From: Chrysoperla carnea
Taxonomy: Eukaryota; Arthropoda; Insecta; Neuroptera; Chrysopidae
Direction: 5' to 3'
DNA: 64,000 nucleotides
Assembly: GCF_905475395.1 (NCBI RefSeq)
Contig: NC_058341.1
Coordinates: forward strand, 31,697,501-31,761,500
Position numbers and translations under genes: made by a program
The notes under the pieces: generated by a model
The model's input: the letters and a program-made list of their open reading frames with translations, nothing else
Told to the model about the DNA's origin: nothing
Databases searched by the model: none
Part shown: in pieces, positions 59,407-64,000 of the stretch
Layout of the letters: each line of letters starts with the position of its first letter
Position numbering within the stretch: the first letter of the stretch is position 1

Positions 59407-62400
59407 ATGTTGCCAGTGTCTAGTTTGCCATATCAAAAAATCAGTGTTAACAATGTTACACCGAATTTACTCCGTTATAAACATTTTTTCATAGGATTTT
59501 TCATACTCTTACTTTCATTTGTTTTAATTATGAATATATTCTCGAGTGAGCCTGATTACAATTCAAAACAAAGGCAACGCGTATCCTTATCAAATGTTTT
59601 AAATCCACCAATATCTGTTATAAATAATATTAGTCATACAAATAGTACAATATCAAGGAATTGTAATTATTGGAATTGTTTTAATGTATATCGGTGCGGA
59701 CGATCACATTATGGTGATCATATCCTGGTTTATGTATATCCTTTGAAACAGTATGTGAATCAATTAAATGTGCCATACACGAATATTATTACTAAAGAAT
59801 TTTATGAAATTATCGATGCCATTATTCATTCCAAGTATTATACGCCTGATGTGTATGAAGCATGTATTTTTATACCAACTATCGACACATTAAATTTGAA
59901 TAATATATCACCGAAAAATTTATCAGTTGTTTTACAGAATTTAGAATTGTAAGTATTATTTTATTACTACCTTTTATTTATTATAACACAATAATTTATT
60001 GTAGATTAATACTATGGAGGGTAGAGGTAAGGAGAATCATCTCTATATATAAAAATTGTCCACGAAAAGCAGAAAATTGGTGGCGCTGCTGTAGCAAAAG
60101 TGTAAGTTTAAAAAGAAAGTGCTAAGTGTAAGATAAAGATCTAAACCAGTTGTTAGAGAAGAATAGAGAAATTCATATCAAATACAAAGTATTAAAGTGT
60201 ATACAAATACATTTTGCTACACAAGCGCCATTCTGATCAATTTTTAGAAAGCGATTTTTTTCTGTTTTCAATTGGAAAATTTTATCTTTTGACTCCTACT
60301 TAAGATTGTCCTCCGTACCTCTACCCTCCATAATTAATAGTAAACTAACTTCTTAGTATTATATAGTATGGCCATTGTCCAACTCGTGCTACGCACTCGG
60401 CGTGTAAATTTTGCAAGCGTACGTTAATAATATCCTCAATGGGGATTATTTCGGCTGTAACTAGGCGGATGTTAGCTTTTAGATGATCCAACGTTGCAGA
60501 TTTGTTGATACAGATGCGACTCTTAAGAAAACACCACAGAAAGAAATTCAATGGTGTATTATTGGCTGAACGCCCGCTACAATGATCCACACACCTTAGC
60601 TTATCTGCAATGCTTACAGTTTCCACGAACTTTTTCACAATGATGCTAATTATTCGCTCACTAGGACGATTAAATTGGCCATAGTCTTTCCGTAAAAGTC
60701 TACACACAGTTCTTACAGAATTATTATTTCTGTAGAACAAGTGAACAATTAAGCGTTGAGCGTTAGTTAAACGATTCATATTGTAAATGGAATCGATCTA
60801 CCATTTGACGATTAAAACAAGTGAAAGTATTCACATCATTCTAATTTAAAAGTTGCAAACATTGGAAAATGAAATTGGATCATCCTTTATATTATTTTCA
60901 AAAAAATAAAAAATTAAGATAGGCAACTCAAGAAGGAAATAATCTGATCTTAGTATTTTAAACGTTTGCAAGAAAAACAAAATGAACATGAAAGAAGCTG
61001 TGACTAGCTATGTTTCAGTTATTCATTTTAAAGATTTTAAATTTACAAGTATATATATTTACAAGATATTTTTTTCAGTTGGGGTAATGATGGGTTAAAT
61101 CATTTATTATTTTCAATGATGGGCTTTAACTCTGATATTGGTAAACGTTTTGATGATTTACCTATTGGAAAAGCAATGTTCGCATCTGCTGGATTTGATA
61201 CGTGGACATTTCGCCGTAATTTTGATATATCATTACCAGTATATAGCCCTTTACAAAGGATTATTAAACCGCAAGAGACTAATAATATCAGGTAAAATAT
61301 ATTACTTAAAAACTCAGTTTTCGAAAAAATTGTTTAGAGCAAAATCTGTTAGTATTTTTATAATGAACAACTTCTGAACGCATCGAACGTATACCGTTAT
61401 AACACAAAAATAGATTGTTTAAAACTAACTTTTTTCAGCCATCCAGATTGAAACCACTATAAAGAGATTAGAATTAACACCCAAAAAGTTTATTTTCTTA
61501 ATCGAATATTTGTTAACTTAGTCATTCTTTCGCACTGAAACATTACTACATTATAAGCATACCCATCAAGAAAATGTTCTCAAAGTTTTTTGTACTATTT
61601 CCAACGAGTTTTTTATGTTTCTCAAAAAATTTATTTCAAATTTAGAGTGTTATTCTATCTCTTACCGTTTAGAATCTAAATTGGTTATTCAAGCAACCCG
61701 AAGAACTAGGTCCAATCTGATGTCAGAACATGATATCCCCCTATCAAACTCTACAATTTTGTTGAGATCATTTTTTAATAAGTGGCGCCTTTGGTGAGAT
61801 ATTCAAATGCATAGATAAAATGGCCCAATGGTATATTTTAAGTAGCAATACAAGAATCTAATAGTATCTTTCTTATACACATTGATTAATGTACGTATAC
61901 TCTTTCACACTCATTGATGTACTAAGGAAAATGATTTAAAAAAACAGTATATACACGAAAGTTATCTATTCATTCATGATACGAAATTTTATCGTTTTTG
62001 TAGATTCGGACAAAGTAGTTTGTAACATGCAAAGATAAGACTGAGTAATCCTACAAGAGTTCCGTAACTCTAAAGTATTTATTTTTGCAGGTCTTGGTTG
62101 GTTATATCATCTGATACAGTAATTCACCCAGATCACATGCAAGAACTTCGTATAATTGAAGCTTCGCATCCTGAATTATTGATTTTGGAAGGTTGTGAGC
62201 CGCCCACAAACCGAACAGAACGATGTAAAAATGGTGGTTTAATGCCATTACGTTTTGATTATCCTCTAATTTTACAAAAAGCAACATTTTGTTTAATAAT
62301 TCGTGGCATCACCTACGGATCACAAACATTTTTAGAAGCATTAGCAAGTAGTTGTATACCTGTGATTATTCATGATAGTATTGTCTTACCATTTTCACCT

Positions 62401-63069
62401 CATATTGATTGGAAACGAGCTGCCATATTTATTTTGGAACGAAATATTAACACATTGATGGATGTTTTAAAATCCGTATCGGACAAACATATTGGTGAAA
62501 TGCAAGAACAAATTGCATGGCTTTATGATATGTATTTTAAAGATATTAAAACTATTACTTTAACGTCGTTGGATATTTTACAAGATCGGATTAATCCACA
62601 TTGGGCGAAGAAGTATGAAGATTGGAATGTTATTCCTTCACAGGTAAGACAGGGCTACATAGTATTTTTAGGCTTTTTAATTCGCGCAAAGCTGTAAACG
62701 ATAAAGAAATTTATTGAAGTTTGAATTTCGGGAAGCGGTGATTTTTGAGAATACATCCGTGAACATTCAAAAATAACACAGTAAAAACATTGGTGCAAAC
62801 TTCAATAAACTGTTTTTAACTAAGTTCATCAATTTTATCTAAAGCTATACCAATAGCTTTAATTTTCAACTTTTTGTAATTGTTTTAGCGTTCGAGTAAC
62901 CCATTATTTTTACCAATTATGGGATCAAAAACTTTAGGATTTACAGCTGTTGTATTAACATATGATCGAGTTCAAAGTCTATTTACGTTAGTTGAAAAAT
63001 TATCTCGTGTTCCATCGTTAGTAAAAATCTTAGTTATATGGAATAATCAAAAAAAGGCACCACCCCATT
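59407..63069 (+). CDS. EXT2: EXT2, heparan sulfate copolymerase subunit, N-terminal part (3' end beyond right edge)
   Basis: Golgi type II glycosyltransferase that, with EXT1, polymerises heparan sulfate (fly 'sister of tout velu'). Exons visible: 59407-59948, 61079-61291, 62091-62643 and 62889-63069, in phase, giving 496 codons of a protein usually near 720. Short cytosolic tail, signal anchor at about 26-45 ([16 protein letters not shown]), a stem with N-glycosylation sequons, [13 protein letters not shown] opening the exostosin domain, [56 protein letters not shown], then the start of the GT64 domain with [17 protein letters not shown] and [12 protein letters not shown]. The DxD region of GT64 is outside. 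EXT2, not EXT1 or EXTL, is chosen from [13 protein letters not shown] and YEDWN. Donor at 63070. Confidence 0.95.
60014..60331. mobile_element. 318-bp MITE with ATGGAGGGTAGAGGTA termini
   Basis: The left end ATGGAGGGTAGAGGTAAGGA is matched in reverse by ATGGAGGGTAGAGGTACGGA at the right end. Inner parts also pair (GGCGCTGCTGTAGCAAAA with GGCGCTTGTGTAGCAAAA). ATTAATACT before it (60005-60013) and ATTAATAGT after it (60333-60341) look like a target-site duplication of 8-9 bp with one change. Confidence 0.8.
60345..60779 (-). pseudogene. Internally deleted Tc1/mariner-type transposase (HTH plus C-terminal end)
   Basis: Open frame of 144 codons from ATG at 60779. Residues 1-60 are the DUF4817-type helix-turn-helix of insect mariner-like transposases ([33 protein letters not shown]). 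At about residue 72 it jumps from CSGRSANN straight to [15 protein letters not shown], the last conserved block after the DDE catalytic core, and ends with [15 protein letters not shown]. About 200 residues, including the first two catalytic acidic residues, are missing, yet the frame is intact. It cannot be an active transposase. It lies antisense in an EXT2 intron, next to but not obviously part of the MITE. Confidence 0.75.
61292..62090 (+). other. EXT2 intron 2
   Basis: A 799-bp AT-rich intron; nothing was recognised. Confidence 0.5.
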
Positions 63070-63520
63070 GTAAGTAAAGTTTTAAGTAATTAGACTTAAA
63101 GGTTGCTGTTAATGTATTTTGTAATAGATATAGTCAATTCGCTAAAATCCAAAATTCATTTCATTTTATTTAAAATTACGTTAATAATAGAAGAAATTAA
63201 TGCAAAGAACAGAATAAGAGCATATTAAGTTTTTAAACATATCTAATTGAATGAAACTTTTTGCATTCGCTTCATTTTTGAGCTCCGCGATCTTAGCACT
63301 TCATGTGCGGAATTTCGATTGACCAATTATACCATCTGAAAGGTCAGAAATTGGTCATAAAAGGTCAGTTGGTCTCATTAATTGGTCAGCATCAGAAAAT
63401 TTTTTATTAAAGATTGAAAAAACTCCACCTATGCGCGATCGGGAAGCATTCGCTGATTATTGGTCAGCTAATATAAATAATTGGTCAGTTTAATTTTATA
63501 TTCAAAAAATAATATAATTT

Positions 63521-63818
63521 CGAAAAAATTTTCAATTTTTTCAACATTTGTACTAGGAGAACATAAGTGGGAATTAGTAGTTCCTGATAAGGAGAAAGGT
63601 GAGTAAGTGTTTTCACCCCGAAAGTCTAAAATTTTTATTTTGGCAGAAAGTTATTGGTCTGCCCACTAGAGGTCACACTCACCAAACACGGGTGTGCAGA
63701 CCACTAACTTTCTGACTTACGAGGTGACAACAATTACCTTGCTATCAGGTACTACTTATTCCGTCCGTCCTTGATGTTCTCCTAGTAGAAATGTGAAAAA
63801 AATTGAAGTTTTTGAACG
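63521..63818. mobile_element. Nested inverted-repeat MITE in EXT2
   Basis: Outer arms: ACATTTGTACTAGGAGAACA on the left pairs with TGTTCTCCTAGTAGAAATGT on the right, with further A/T-rich pairing outside. Inner arms: CAGAAAGTTATTGGTCTGC (63644-63662) pairs with GCAGACCACTAACTTTCTG (about 63695-63713). The element therefore folds as a hairpin within a hairpin. Confidence 0.65.
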
Positions 63819-63942
63819 AAAAAAAACTAATTTTTTCATCATTTACTAGGCAAACATGCTGTGATGGAAATTTGAAAAAAAATGAAAATAAAAATCAGAT
63901 TTTGTTTAAAAGATTTAATGAACTTTTTTTTAATATATGTCC

Positions 63943-64000
63943 TCACCTAGTTTCGAACCAAGGGACTATTTATTCGAAGTCAGATACGCTAACCATTATA
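63943..64000 (-). repeat. tRNA-like SINE head at window end, reversed
   Basis: Minus strand reads TATAATGGTTAGCGTATCTG (A box region) and CCTTGGTTCGAAACTAGGTG (excellent B box), then a poly(A)-like tail. The 5' end is cut by the window. Confidence 0.5.

Larger units (their letters stand above)
59949..61078 (+). other. EXT2 intron 1
   Basis: A 1.13-kb intron almost filled by a MITE (60014-60331) and an antisense transposase remnant (60345-60779). Confidence 0.7.
63070..64000 (+). other. EXT2 intron 4 (truncated by window end)
   Basis: Begins with GTAAGT after PPHC. Contains several copies of ATTGGTCA in 63310-63490, the nested inverted-repeat element at 63521-63818 and a reversed tRNA-like head at the window end. 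The next coding exon was not reached. Confidence 0.55.

Overview
The window is eukaryotic nuclear DNA from an insect. It is strongly AT-rich, carries five split protein-coding genes with GT-AG introns, and is packed with small inverted-repeat transposon relics (MITEs), tRNA-like SINE heads and decayed LINE pieces. No prokaryotic, viral or CRISPR features were seen. The order of insect cannot be fixed from the sequence. The otu gene is clearly insect-like but differs from what I recall of the Drosophila protein, because it keeps a catalytic cysteine.

Layout. (1) 1-30150, minus strand: the 5' part of the copper-transporting P-type ATPase ATP7. Ten body exons lie in the first 5.7 kb and run off the left edge inside the nucleotide-binding domain. 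Upstream, three separate candidate first coding exons (about 11.0, 26.6 and 29.9-30.15 kb) all end in the same phase and can all splice to the same acceptor at 5729. (2) 32176-35907, plus: ALG11, an ER mannosyltransferase, complete in 7 exons. (3) 37326-43936, plus: otu (OTU deubiquitinase with a Tudor-like region and a conserved C-terminal motif), complete in 8 exons. (4) 49854-56336, plus: INCENP, the scaffold of the chromosomal passenger complex, complete in 6 exons. (5) 59407-63069 and beyond, plus: EXT2 (heparan sulfate copolymerase subunit; 'sister of tout velu'), first four coding exons, running off the right edge.

ATP7, ALG11 and EXT2 act in the secretory pathway, while otu and INCENP act in the germline/RNA and in mitosis. 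I see no evidence that the five form a functional cluster. ATP7 and ALG11 are divergently transcribed, with about 2 kb between their outermost start codons.

The most interesting signals are these: the alternative 5' ends of ATP7, one with a pair of metal-response-element cores just upstream and another with a cluster of GATA sites; an inverted-repeat element that carries an initiator-tRNA-Met copy; a four-fold 12-residue repeat in INCENP; an internally deleted but open transposase reading frame in an EXT2 intron; and several unusual palindromic arrays. Exon coordinates were read by eye from splice consensus, reading phase and protein family knowledge. Every chain of exons was checked for consistent phase.
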